Positions 18,463-26,337 of a DNA stretch of 64,000 nt are shown piece by piece. The notes beneath the pieces are model-generated. The model was not told where the DNA came from. It made no database searches and worked only from the letters and a program-made list of their open reading frames with translations. The position numbers were made by a program, and so were the translations under genes. Within the stretch, counting starts at the first letter, position 1, and each line of letters opens with the position of its first letter. Source of the stretch: Nitrosomonas marina (GTDB taxonomy: Bacteria; Pseudomonadota; Gammaproteobacteria; Burkholderiales; Nitrosomonadaceae). Where the stretch lies: positions 186,001 through 250,000 of the forward strand of contig NZ_FOCP01000002.1 in NCBI RefSeq assembly GCF_900110145.1. The letters are read 5' to 3'.

Positions 18463-18972
18463 CTACAATACATCTTTCGGCCGGGACAGGCTGTAGAGTT
18501 CGCAGTGCTTGTCTGAAATATCCCGCCATTGACTTTCCAGAGCAATTTTTGCTATCGCGCAGGTTGTCATCAGTTTACCGTCTGTGCGCGGCCTCGCCTG
18601 TTTGCATAATACCTGCAGCAGCAAATCCAGGCCCGGATTATGACCGACGAGCAGCACCGACTTTTCCTGTTCAGGCAACGCACGAATGATCTCCTTTAAG
18701 GTCTCCAGGCTGGCTGCATAAATCCGGTTGTCAAAATAAATATCCTTGACCTGTACATCCAGCGCACGAGAAAACACCAGTGCCGTCTGGTATGCACGCA
18801 ATGCCGGCGAACTGACAATTGCTGTTGGTTTATTGGCCTGCTTTACCAGCCATGCCGCCATCCTGGGGGCATCTGCAACACCGCGTTTCGAGAGTGGGCG
18901 CTCGAAATCACTGGTGGCTTCCTTTTTCCAATCCGATTTTGCATGACGTAGCAAATAGAGCAAATGTGACAC
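18463..18972 (-). CDS. sixA: SixA-type phosphohistidine phosphatase
   Basis: This 169-residue histidine phosphatase of the phosphoglycerate-mutase-like superfamily has the catalytic RHG-type motif as LYLLRHAKSDW (nucleophile His near residue 9), FERPLSKRGVADA, and a second catalytic His in VLLVGHNPGLD. SixA dephosphorylates histidine phosphotransfer proteins, including PTS-Ntr components in E. coli. I place the start at the GTG at 18972, which has GAGG nine bases upstream. The frame also allows a TTG at 18987. It is the last gene of a ParA-containing group and lies 42 bases after parA. Confidence 0.85.
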   Translation of the reverse strand: MSHLLYLLRHAKSDWKKEATSDFERPLSKRGVADAPRMAAWLVKQANKPTAIVSSPALRAYQTALVFSRALDVQVKDIYFDNRIYAASLETLKEIIRALPEQEKSVLLVGHNPGLDLLLQVLCKQARPRTDGKLMTTCAIAKIALESQWRDISDKHCELYSLSRPKDVL

Positions 18973-19014
18973 GATGATTAACCTCAATAAGACTCATATG
19001 GCGCGGTTTTAGTA

Positions 19015-19755
19015 TCAGCCCAGAACTGATTTTATTTCTTCCCAGAGTGTCCGGTAGGCCTTCGCCGCCCGACTGTTTCCGGCAAAGACGGGGACCGGCT
19101 GACGGTAAATCCCCATACGCTCAACATCACTGGCATAAGGAATACTGGTGCCCAATACCCGGACATGCTGAGGCGGATTCTCAACAATCTGTTTATGCAG
19201 TTTTTTGCGACTGTCCGTCATGGAAAAAAAAGTGCTAATTTTGGTGTGATCGATATTCAGTTTGTTACAAAACTCAATAATCTGGTCCAAAGTACGCAGC
19301 GACAGTGTTGTCGGAATCGTCGGTACAACAACAGCATCTGCTGCAATCAGTGTATTTTCTGACACCAGTGAAATACTGGGGGGACAATCGAGAAAGATAA
19401 AATCATACTCACTGGCCAGTGGTTTGAGCAGTTTCTGTATACGGGTATTTGATTTTTTAACTTCATCCAGTTGAAGATCGAGGTTTCGATAGGAAAAATC
19501 GGCCGGTATCAGATCAAGATTTGGATAATCGGTACCTTTTACCACTTCTTCAAGCGCCTTTTTGCCGGTGAGCAACCCCTTGCTGCCCTTCTTCACCTTG
19601 GGTTTGATTCGGAAGTAGAAGCTTGCCGCACCTTGCGGATCCAGATCCCAGACCAGCGTGCGGGCGCCCTCATGCGCCGCGAGAAAAGCCAGGTTGACTG
19701 CAGCAGCCGTTTTCCCGATACCACCTTTAACGTTATAGCATGCGACAATTTTCAT
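19015..19755 (-). CDS. ParA/MinD-family ATPase
   Basis: This 246-residue ATPase has the deviant Walker A motif KGGIGKTAAAVNLA (residues 10-23), Walker A' DLDPQG and Walker B FIFLDCPPS. Proteins of this type position DNA, protein clusters or granules on a surface. There is no ParB gene or parS-like site nearby, so it is probably an orphan ParA. It starts 20 bases after the CHAD protein stop and is followed by sixA. CHAD proteins associate with polyphosphate granules. Granule positioning is a plausible role, but this is inference from context. Confidence 0.85.
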   Translation of the reverse strand: MKIVACYNVKGGIGKTAAAVNLAFLAAHEGARTLVWDLDPQGAASFYFRIKPKVKKGSKGLLTGKKALEEVVKGTDYPNLDLIPADFSYRNLDLQLDEVKKSNTRIQKLLKPLASEYDFIFLDCPPSISLVSENTLIAADAVVVPTIPTTLSLRTLDQIIEFCNKLNIDHTKISTFFSMTDSRKKLHKQIVENPPQHVRVLGTSIPYASDVERMGIYRQPVPVFAGNSRAAKAYRTLWEEIKSVLG

Positions 19756-19775
19756 TTTGTGACACCTTCATGTTG

Positions 19776-21380
19776 TTAAACGCGCAATGCCTCTACAAAA
19801 ACGGCTTTTTTCTCGGGCTGAATAAATGACTCGAACTGGCGCCCGAATTCAGCCCGTAGCGCTTTTTTGCGTTTGTTCAAATTCTCTACCAACACACCCA
19901 TCGCCATAATTGTTTTGGTATCCGCCAGACCTTCTTGCTGCATTTGCTCTGCGAAACCATTCAACTGCTCAATCTGAACACACAAATCCTGAAAATCACC
20001 CAGATTATCCTGTAACTGTTTGAGCGGTTTCAGCAATTGCTTAATTGACTTGCCGACATAGTAATCCTGGAAAAATTCGATCAGATATCGGAATTTTTTG
20101 CAACTCTTACGCAACTCATGCAGGCCTTCATCGTGCGATTGAGGCGTGATTGATCCACCTTCCTTCAGTATACGCTTGTAAAGCTTCCAGATACGCTGCC
20201 TGGCAACAATCCTGACCGGCTCGGCCGCATTACATGTCTCCTGCGCCTGGCTGCCAGTTGACATTTCACTTTGCAGCGGCATATCGGCGTTTGCCAGTAT
20301 TTTTTGCCATTCGCTGGCAAGCTTCTGATAGCGTTTCGAGTCAAGCGCGCGACACAAACGCGCATGCTCAATCTTCCAGTGCCGTTGCAGGAATAAGCGA
20401 AACATCTCAAGGTGCTGCTGCAAATCATCCGGCAATGCCTGTATATAACCGTCAAATTTGAGCAAATACATATCCAGATCGCGCGTCGGCGTTGTCACCG
20501 TTCCCAGCCAGAAAAATTCCCGTTTAAAATAAGCCAGCAGTTTATCCGGAAAAACATGCTTGATCTGCCCCAGTATCGAACGGATTCGTCTTACCGCAAC
20601 ACGATAGTCGTGAAGAAATTCCGTATCGATGGCTTCGCGCAATCCGGGTTCATTGGCCTGCATGACACTGAACAGGTGCTGTAATAAAATTCGCACGGCT
20701 TCCCACGTACTGAATGAAGACTCAAGTTCCTGAAATCCGGTTAATTTGTACGTATCGGGCCGTTTGCCGGTGACTGCGAGCACTTCATCCAGCAATGCTT
20801 CGCGCGAGTGAGGTAATTTTAATTGTTCGGTAACGAGTTGTACGACCCGTTTGAATACTTTTGGATAGCCCCTGACAGGGCAGACGATCAGACGGCCTGC
20901 CGGCTGATCGTCGTCAGCAGATTCATCGATCGTATATTGCTCTAGTTGCAGCAGCGCCAGCGTCTTGTGCTCTTCATCTAAAATTATTAATTGCCTGCGC
21001 CTGACGGTCAGAACTGCGACTGTCATTAATGCCCGTATTCCCAGTATATTGTCCAGCATTCTTCGATACGCCTGATGGTTAATATCTTTGGAAAACCCAG
21101 GTACCCTGCTCAGAGGCAGTTCGCAAATGCTGTTGCCGGTTTCCTTTTCATGGATAAAAAAAATCCCCTCACGATTCTTGGCGCGCTTGTTCGCCGTCTG
21201 GTACCAGGAGCAGACATAGTTTTTTCGGTACATCCGCCAGTCAAATGTATCCAGATAATGACATTTCAAGCGCGTGTGGCCGGTTTCGTACAGCGAAAAT
21301 TCATGCTGCAGCAATGTGAAGATGGCGTCACTGTCAATTGACTGTGAAACAATGAATTGAGCGCTGTGTAAGGATTTCAT
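19776..21380 (-). CDS. CHAD-domain protein with degenerate CYTH-like N-terminal domain
   Basis: This protein has about 534 residues. Residues 1-190 resemble a CYTH triphosphatase tunnel (HYLDTFDWRMYRKNYVCSWYQ, TVRRRQLIILDEEHKTLALL), but the diagnostic ExExK signature at the N terminus is missing. Catalysis there is doubtful. Residues about 220-530 are a CHAD domain, rich in conserved His, Arg and Lys helices (DYRVAVRRIRSIL, LHELRKSCKKFRYLIEFF), which binds inorganic polyphosphate. I use the ATG at 21380; the frame extends to a TTG at 21410. It is followed closely by parA and sixA. The link with polyphosphate fits the phosphate-related neighbours upstream. Confidence 0.82.
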   Translation of the reverse strand: MKSLHSAQFIVSQSIDSDAIFTLLQHEFSLYETGHTRLKCHYLDTFDWRMYRKNYVCSWYQTANKRAKNREGIFFIHEKETGNSICELPLSRVPGFSKDINHQAYRRMLDNILGIRALMTVAVLTVRRRQLIILDEEHKTLALLQLEQYTIDESADDDQPAGRLIVCPVRGYPKVFKRVVQLVTEQLKLPHSREALLDEVLAVTGKRPDTYKLTGFQELESSFSTWEAVRILLQHLFSVMQANEPGLREAIDTEFLHDYRVAVRRIRSILGQIKHVFPDKLLAYFKREFFWLGTVTTPTRDLDMYLLKFDGYIQALPDDLQQHLEMFRLFLQRHWKIEHARLCRALDSKRYQKLASEWQKILANADMPLQSEMSTGSQAQETCNAAEPVRIVARQRIWKLYKRILKEGGSITPQSHDEGLHELRKSCKKFRYLIEFFQDYYVGKSIKQLLKPLKQLQDNLGDFQDLCVQIEQLNGFAEQMQQEGLADTKTIMAMGVLVENLNKRKKALRAEFGRQFESFIQPEKKAVFVEALRV

Positions 21381-21551
21381 CGTCTGGAAACCTGTTCGTG
21401 TCAGCCACAACTGTCAACCGGGATGTCTGATTCTGTAGCACTGTTAACCGATATCCGTTTATCTTAAGCAGTAATGGACTGTCTGTAATCAGCGAATGGC
21501 GGCAAATCGCCGGAAAAGCAGAATGCGGGCCATATGTCTTTTTCGAAGCTG

Positions 21552-22580
21552 TTATTCCGGTAAAGCTTTGTTACTACAATCGGCTTCGACTATAGTCTCC
21601 TTTTGCTGGCCATGCAACCGGGAGGGCTCTATCAGCTTTGTTGCATATTCCGGCGGTATCAGCACCTGGATCGGAATTATACTGATGCTGAATTCGACAG
21701 TTACGTCGGCCTCAATATCACGGTTGCGAAAATAATCACCGTCCACCTGCAAAGGATACGACTGATCGTGCAAAGTGCATTCAATTTTTTTTCCTGAGAA
21801 ATATTGCATGGGCAGATTAGCCGGTTTCCGCTGTAGTATTTTCATCGCCTTGATTAGCTCATGCTGATGCCGCGCACCTGGCAGGAAACCCGCGACAAGC
21901 TCGTTCTTCGAAGGATTGGCAGCAGGCACCAGTTGCAGGTTTCTGGCATACGCCGAACTGTTGGCTACAATGACATAGCCTGATTCGCGTGCAATTACCG
22001 GTTGCCCGTCTACATTGAGTGAAACCGTTGGATGATGCAGCGAGCACAGCGCTTTCAATCCGTGCCAGACATAGACCGAGTCATTCAATGGGCTGCTTCG
22101 CTTACCGATATATTTGACCGTTAGCGAATCCAGTCCCATCGAAGCCATATGAAAGAAGGGTTTTTTTCCCTTGATGCCATGCCCGCTGATCAGGCCGTAA
22201 TACTGTTGAAGGCAGTTGCCAGCGGCTATCGTCTGCAGTAGATCTCCAGGCTGCGCACTCATGTCATAGGTACGTGCAAACAGCGATTCATTTCCACCGG
22301 GAATAGCATACAATGGCGTTTTCGTTTTGCCGATAATTCCAAGCAGTTTCCTGACCGTTCCGTCTCCGCCAACGATCACGACCAGATCATACCCGGCTAT
22401 GGCATCTTTCATACGCTTATAGGCTTTCGTTTTCTTTTCAGATACCTGTACCGTAACCTGCTTGCCACTATACGTCAGTTGAGACGCCATGCGTTCAGCA
22501 GTCTGCCGCGTATTGCCTGCACTGGAAATAGGATTGTAAAAAATCAGAATATTATTTGGCGAGGGTATTTTTATCAGCAC
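21552..22580 (-). CDS. diacylglycerol kinase-family lipid kinase
   Basis: This 342-residue protein has the DAGK catalytic fold: ILIFYNPISSAG at the N terminus, the nucleotide-binding VVIVGGDGTVRKLLGI motif near residue 75, and AIPGGNESLFARTY. Note that GGNESLFA replaces the usual GTxNDFA. The C-terminal sandwich contains VDGQPV and QVDGDYF strands. It phosphorylates a lipid hydroxyl, probably diacylglycerol. The start is a GTG at 22580. It follows the glycosyltransferase gene by 98 bases. In the lipid-remodelling model it would recycle diacylglycerol to phosphatidic acid or draw on the same pool. Confidence 0.8.
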   Translation of the reverse strand: MLIKIPSPNNILIFYNPISSAGNTRQTAERMASQLTYSGKQVTVQVSEKKTKAYKRMKDAIAGYDLVVIVGGDGTVRKLLGIIGKTKTPLYAIPGGNESLFARTYDMSAQPGDLLQTIAAGNCLQQYYGLISGHGIKGKKPFFHMASMGLDSLTVKYIGKRSSPLNDSVYVWHGLKALCSLHHPTVSLNVDGQPVIARESGYVIVANSSAYARNLQLVPAANPSKNELVAGFLPGARHQHELIKAMKILQRKPANLPMQYFSGKKIECTLHDQSYPLQVDGDYFRNRDIEADVTVEFSISIIPIQVLIPPEYATKLIEPSRLHGQQKETIVEADCSNKALPE

Positions 22581-22678
22581 TGCTTCATTTGCACCGGGTT
22601 ATTTTTGTTTATGACTGACATTGCATGCATCCTTCATATTTCAGCAATAACTTATCTAGGCAGGATCACACATTATTA

Positions 22679-23725
22679 TTACGACAAATCCACTGGCATT
22701 GCCCTGACACTGGACCATACCTGGTTGCACCAGCCCTGATCGGCTGGCGGCATACCATTTTTGATCCATTCCACCAGATATTTCGCTGTATTGGGATAAT
22801 TAATACGAACCGCTTTGGTTATGCCGAGCCATTGCTCAATGATTTTGGGATCGATTTTATTCATCATGTGTCCGTAACCCAGCTCAACCAGCGCTGCAGC
22901 ATTTGAGGTCTGTTCCATCTGCGCGTGTACAGGTTTAACCAGAATTTTCTTACCCAGATACAGCGATTCGCTGGCCAGTTCAAAACCCGCATTACAGATA
23001 ATTCCGGCACAATCATGCAGGTCTTTCTGAAAGCCATGCAAGGATAATGGCTTGCAATGGATATGCTCAATTCGTTGGGTCAGGTCCGGGACGAACGAAT
23101 AAATATTAAATTCAAAATTCCTGAACGGCGCAAGTATCTGAATAAGTTTCTGTTGGTTCTCAAATGGCAGATAAACCACGATTTTGTTTTTTTGTACACG
23201 TTTCGCAATATCCGGTGTGTCGATAATTGGCGGCAGAATCGGCTGGTCGAAATGATGCCAGTGTAGACCGACACCGATATCAACAGGCGCGAAATGTTTC
23301 ATCACCGCTTCCGAAACGGGATTACTGCCTGCACGCGGAATTTTGTATTGAAAAGCATACTGATGACTGACGCCAAAGGTTTTCTTTTTTTGCTGGCGCG
23401 CAGCCCAGGCAGTGACAGGTTCAAAATCGCAAATCACCAGGTCATAGCTGCTCAGGTCCAACTGCCTGATATCCCTGATCAGACGTACCGGGCTGGATTT
23501 CAGCACGGTCATGAAGGGATTGATTTTTCCATTTTTGACACTGAATGTCAGACCTTCGCACCATAGATGATCATTGAAAATTTCCATATCGAAAAATGTA
23601 TCTTTAGGCCTGCCTGTAAACTGATAATCCACTGCAATATCGGCGGCCCGAAACTCTCTCGCCATGATGCGGCCACGCGTTATATGGCCGTTACCGGTAC
23701 CCTGAATTCCATAAAAGACTTTCAT
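22679..23725 (-). CDS. MJ1255/VC2487-family glycosyltransferase, predicted Pho-regulated
   Basis: This 348-residue GT-B enzyme is related to the MurG/MGDG-synthase (GT28) fold. The N terminus reads MKVFYGIQGTGNGHITRG, with the G-x-G-H loop of this fold. The acceptor side includes SYDLVICDFEPVTAWAARQ and GVSHQYAF. The donor-binding C-terminal half has GIICNAGFELASESLYLGKKIL, the counterpart of the GGxxT loop. I use the ATG at 23725 because it directly precedes the motif; the open frame extends 20 codons upstream. A near-perfect PhoB box lies at 23869-23886 with a -10-like CATAAA eight bases after it. A diacylglycerol glucosyl- or galactosyl-transferase role is inferred from this control and from PlcP upstream. 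Confidence 0.82.
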   Translation of the reverse strand: MKVFYGIQGTGNGHITRGRIMAREFRAADIAVDYQFTGRPKDTFFDMEIFNDHLWCEGLTFSVKNGKINPFMTVLKSSPVRLIRDIRQLDLSSYDLVICDFEPVTAWAARQQKKKTFGVSHQYAFQYKIPRAGSNPVSEAVMKHFAPVDIGVGLHWHHFDQPILPPIIDTPDIAKRVQKNKIVVYLPFENQQKLIQILAPFRNFEFNIYSFVPDLTQRIEHIHCKPLSLHGFQKDLHDCAGIICNAGFELASESLYLGKKILVKPVHAQMEQTSNAAALVELGYGHMMNKIDPKIIEQWLGITKAVRINYPNTAKYLVEWIKNGMPPADQGWCNQVWSSVRAMPVDLS

Positions 23726-23868
23726 GGCTTTGCATTCCATATACTGCTGATTAGATACGGCACATTGCACAAACTGCCCAAACAAATCAGAATTTTCGAA
23801 TTTGTGTCAGCCAATCGATTCATCATTACCTTCCTGTAAAGAGAATCGAGCAATTTTATGGCGAAACT

Positions 23869-23886
23869 GTGACACCGGAATGACAG
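23869..23886 (-). promoter_or_regulatory. PhoB box upstream of the glycosyltransferase gene
   Basis: On the minus strand the site reads CTGTCATTCCGGTGTCAC. The two half-sites TGTCAT and TGTCAC are exactly 11 bp apart and match the enterobacterial Pho box consensus in every conserved half-site position. A -10-like CATAAA (minus strand, 23855-23860) follows after eight bases. The glycosyltransferase ATG is about 130 bases further on. The site lies after the stop of the PGPGW gene, so it would uncouple the glycosyltransferase from the genes upstream. Confidence 0.82.
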
Positions 23887-23894
23887 ATATATGA

Positions 23895-24146
23895 TTATTT
23901 GATGACAATTTTAGGACTGCGAATGCGCCTGTGGAATTCGCGTGTTTTACGCCAGAGTGCACTAGTCAAGCGATTTTTACGTACCAGGTTAATCGTCAGG
24001 CGCTTGATACGATTGGATGCCTTTAACAGAATAGTCAGACCGATGGCCATAGTCGGCAATCCAAACGGTCCTGGCAAAGGAAACAGGACAATTCCGAAAA
24101 CAAAAATGATCGTACCCACGCCCGTTAGCAATGTACGCTTGATCAT
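23895..24146 (-). CDS. PGPGW-type small transmembrane protein
   Basis: This 83-residue protein has one long hydrophobic hairpin, probably two membrane segments (residues 5-24 and 30-47), around the motif FPLPGPFGLPTMAIG, the signature of putative transmembrane PGPGW proteins. A strongly basic tail follows (ASNRIKRLTINLVRKNR). The function is unknown. The frame is open to 24239, but the ATG at 24146 gives a start just before the first membrane helix. It lies 50 bases after the patatin gene. Confidence 0.6.
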   Translation of the reverse strand: MIKRTLLTGVGTIIFVFGIVLFPLPGPFGLPTMAIGLTILLKASNRIKRLTINLVRKNRLTSALWRKTREFHRRIRSPKIVIK

Positions 24147-24196
24147 TAACTTGTTTAACGGTATGTAATACGTCGATGCTGTGCCGGCAATCTGGA

Positions 24197-25135
24197 TTAT
24201 GCCGCAGCTGAATGTCCGGCATTCTGAGCAGGTATCCACCGTCTGATCTCTTCACGGTGACGGTCATACCATAATCTGCCGATCTCAAGCGCTTTTTGTT
24301 GATTCACCGGATCATTTACGGAATCCATATGATCAGGCAAACCGAAGTGTTTCAGATATTCATTGATGTACAGCGCATGTTCACCGATAACCGCCTCGGT
24401 CAATTTTGCATTCGCCATCATTTTTTCGCGGAGAATAACGGATGCAATTCCTTTCGCCGACCACTGCATGCCTCCGTATCTGCGGGCTTTTTGTCCGTCA
24501 AACGAGAAACTGCGCCAGCCTGACCCAATTGAGAGCATTTTTATAGCGGCGTCGGGCCAGAGCTGTCTTGCATGCAGATAGGCGCCCAGTCCGGGGTTAT
24601 TCATACCCACGCCGCCGTCAATTCGCCAGCCTTTATCTTCCATTCTTACCGGCGGATAATAAGCAGGCGCTGCCGTGCAGGCATCTGCAATTTCACACAG
24701 CAAGAAATCCGGTTTTGTTTGATTGGTAAAAATCTCCAGCTGATCCCGGTCCAGATTAAAACAGGGTACAAACACCTGCTTGTCCAGAGACGAGAGTCTT
24801 AATCCACCGAGCTCTTTTTTCAATCTCCTGCGCTTTGAAATGCCAGAATATTTGGGGCGAATCTGCAGCGTATTCAACAACCGGTTCAGCCAGTGCCCGG
24901 TCATCATGTTTTCAAGCAACTTATCCTGCTGTATCAGCCGTATAATCCCAGAAGCACTCAGCGTTCGGCCTGAAATCAAACAGGCAAGCATTCCGCCCGA
25001 TGACGACCCGGCAATTATGTCAAACAAATCATAAGTCGATACACCGGCATCTTCTTCAAGACATGCCAGCACGCTTAGCTGGATGAGCAAATGGCTGCCG
25101 CCTCCGTCCAGACTTAATACATATCTCGGTCGCAA
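24197..25135 (-). CDS. patatin-like phospholipase
   Basis: This 312-residue cytosolic acyl hydrolase has the patatin Ser-Asp dyad. The oxyanion loop is LDGGGSHLLIQ near residue 10, the nucleophile elbow is IIAGSSSGGMLA (GxSxG) near residue 42, and the catalytic Asp is in WRIDGGVGMNNPG (DGG) near residue 172. Such enzymes hydrolyse membrane lipids to release fatty acids. The start is a TTG at 25135 with GGAG seven bases upstream, immediately before the first strand; no ATG in the frame fits better. It is 81 bases downstream of the PlcP-type gene and probably in the same operon. Confidence 0.85.
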   Translation of the reverse strand: MRPRYVLSLDGGGSHLLIQLSVLACLEEDAGVSTYDLFDIIAGSSSGGMLACLISGRTLSASGIIRLIQQDKLLENMMTGHWLNRLLNTLQIRPKYSGISKRRRLKKELGGLRLSSLDKQVFVPCFNLDRDQLEIFTNQTKPDFLLCEIADACTAAPAYYPPVRMEDKGWRIDGGVGMNNPGLGAYLHARQLWPDAAIKMLSIGSGWRSFSFDGQKARRYGGMQWSAKGIASVILREKMMANAKLTEAVIGEHALYINEYLKHFGLPDHMDSVNDPVNQQKALEIGRLWYDRHREEIRRWIPAQNAGHSAAA

Positions 25136-25216
25136 GGAATATCTCCGAATATCGACCAGAAAACTGGCCGTAGGTTAAAGTGCTGCGCCGGTTCGGGTCT
25201 CATTCTGCAATACAAA

Positions 25217-26020
25217 TCATGCCGCTTTTTTTGCTGCGATCATGCCTTCTACATTTTTGTGTTGTTCGAATTTGTCTGTCCAGTTTATCAGTTCAAGCGA
25301 CCCATCCTGGTGCTCAAGCAGTGTGGTGCAGCTTTCTACCCAGTCACCGTCATTACAATACAGGATCGAATCGATCTCTCTGATTTCGGCATGGTGAATA
25401 TGGCCACACACAACGCCGTCAACGCCACGGTCTTTGGCCATTCTCGCCAAAGCGTTTTCAAAGCTGCTGATAAAGCTGACGGCATTTTTGACCTTTAGCT
25501 TCAGGTAGGCTGCCAGCGACCAGTAGGAATAACCAAAAAATTTACGCATGCCGTTGACATAGCGATTAAGCCACAGCAAAAAGTCGTAGGCAGCGTTACC
25601 AAGCCTGGCAATCAATCGGCTGTGCTTGACAATCACGTCAAACTCGTCACCATGCATGATCAGCAGTTTTCTTCCATCAGCTGTGGTATGAACATAGTCG
25701 AGATGTATTTCCAGATTACCAAATATATGGCCGGCGCAATCGCGCAACGCTTCATCATGATTGCCGGGCACATAAATCACTTTGGTGCCATGCTTGGCTT
25801 TTCCCAGGATCGAACGAATTACATTGGTATGTTCCTGAGGCCAGTACGGGTTTTTTTTGATACTCCAAAAATCCACGATATCGCCAACCAGAAACAGATA
25901 ATCGGTTTCGACAGAATGCAGGAAATGAAGCAGCGTTTCAGCCTGGCAGCCACGAAACCCAAGATGAACATCAGAAATCCAGACACTTCTTACTTTGATC
26001 GGTGCTCTATTCTTAGCCAT
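25217..26020 (-). CDS. plcP: PlcP-type metallophosphoesterase (UDP-diacylglucosamine pyrophosphatase-like)
   Basis: This 267-residue calcineurin-type phosphoesterase has all metal motifs: D17-x-H19 (SDVHLG), GDIVD (Asp47), GNHDE (residues 86-90), HGDEFD and CGHIHHAE. The closing stretch CNDGDWVESCTTLLEH and the WPQEHTNV segment agree with my recollection of PlcP, the phospholipase C-like enzyme of rhizobia and marine bacteria that frees diacylglycerol from phospholipids in phosphate starvation. These proteins are often annotated as LpxH-like. A weak PhoB-like site lies about 50 bases before the ATG. A patatin and a Pho-box-controlled glycosyltransferase are downstream. PlcP is favoured over LpxH on sequence and context, but activity is inferred. 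Confidence 0.75.
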   Translation of the reverse strand: MAKNRAPIKVRSVWISDVHLGFRGCQAETLLHFLHSVETDYLFLVGDIVDFWSIKKNPYWPQEHTNVIRSILGKAKHGTKVIYVPGNHDEALRDCAGHIFGNLEIHLDYVHTTADGRKLLIMHGDEFDVIVKHSRLIARLGNAAYDFLLWLNRYVNGMRKFFGYSYWSLAAYLKLKVKNAVSFISSFENALARMAKDRGVDGVVCGHIHHAEIREIDSILYCNDGDWVESCTTLLEHQDGSLELINWTDKFEQHKNVEGMIAAKKAA

Positions 26021-26337
26021 AATCCGTTTTGAATTGATTGATTATGCAAAGCAGCTTAGAGTATCCACATGAAACTATCTTGAAATTTTTGTTAAGAATT
26101 CATGAACCTTTGATTAAATTGCAATAATGGCTTGGATCTGTTTTTGTGCTCCACACCGTTGTCAGGTACTGTTAATTTCCACAACAGCATCATACAGACT
26201 GGGAAACGGGCAACAAAATAAGACAGCTGTCTCCGAGGAAGTTGCCGGTATCTGCTTTATCAGGAACACCCGTGTAGATATTAGCTAGCAAGTATTACAA
26301 CAAGACAAGATGAGGAAGAAATTTCTAAGGAATCTTG
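26021..26337. other. intergenic region with plcP promoter candidate and a 12-bp palindrome
   Basis: This 317-base gap between two minus-strand genes contains the degenerate PhoB-like site at 26069-26086. It also contains a perfect 12-bp palindrome, AGACAGCTGTCT, at 26221-26232. No gene or RNA was recognised. Confidence 0.4.
26069..26086 (-). promoter_or_regulatory. degenerate PhoB-like site upstream of plcP
   Basis: On the minus strand TTTCAA and TTTCAT are spaced exactly 11 bp, against the TGTCAT consensus (four and five of six matches). A further TTCAT-containing half-site, GTTCAT, lies 22 bp upstream in the same register (26102-26107). A -10-like TCTAAG (minus strand 26055-26060) follows after eight bases, the same spacing as in the stronger boxes of this window. 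The plcP ATG is about 35 bases beyond it. Confidence 0.4.
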
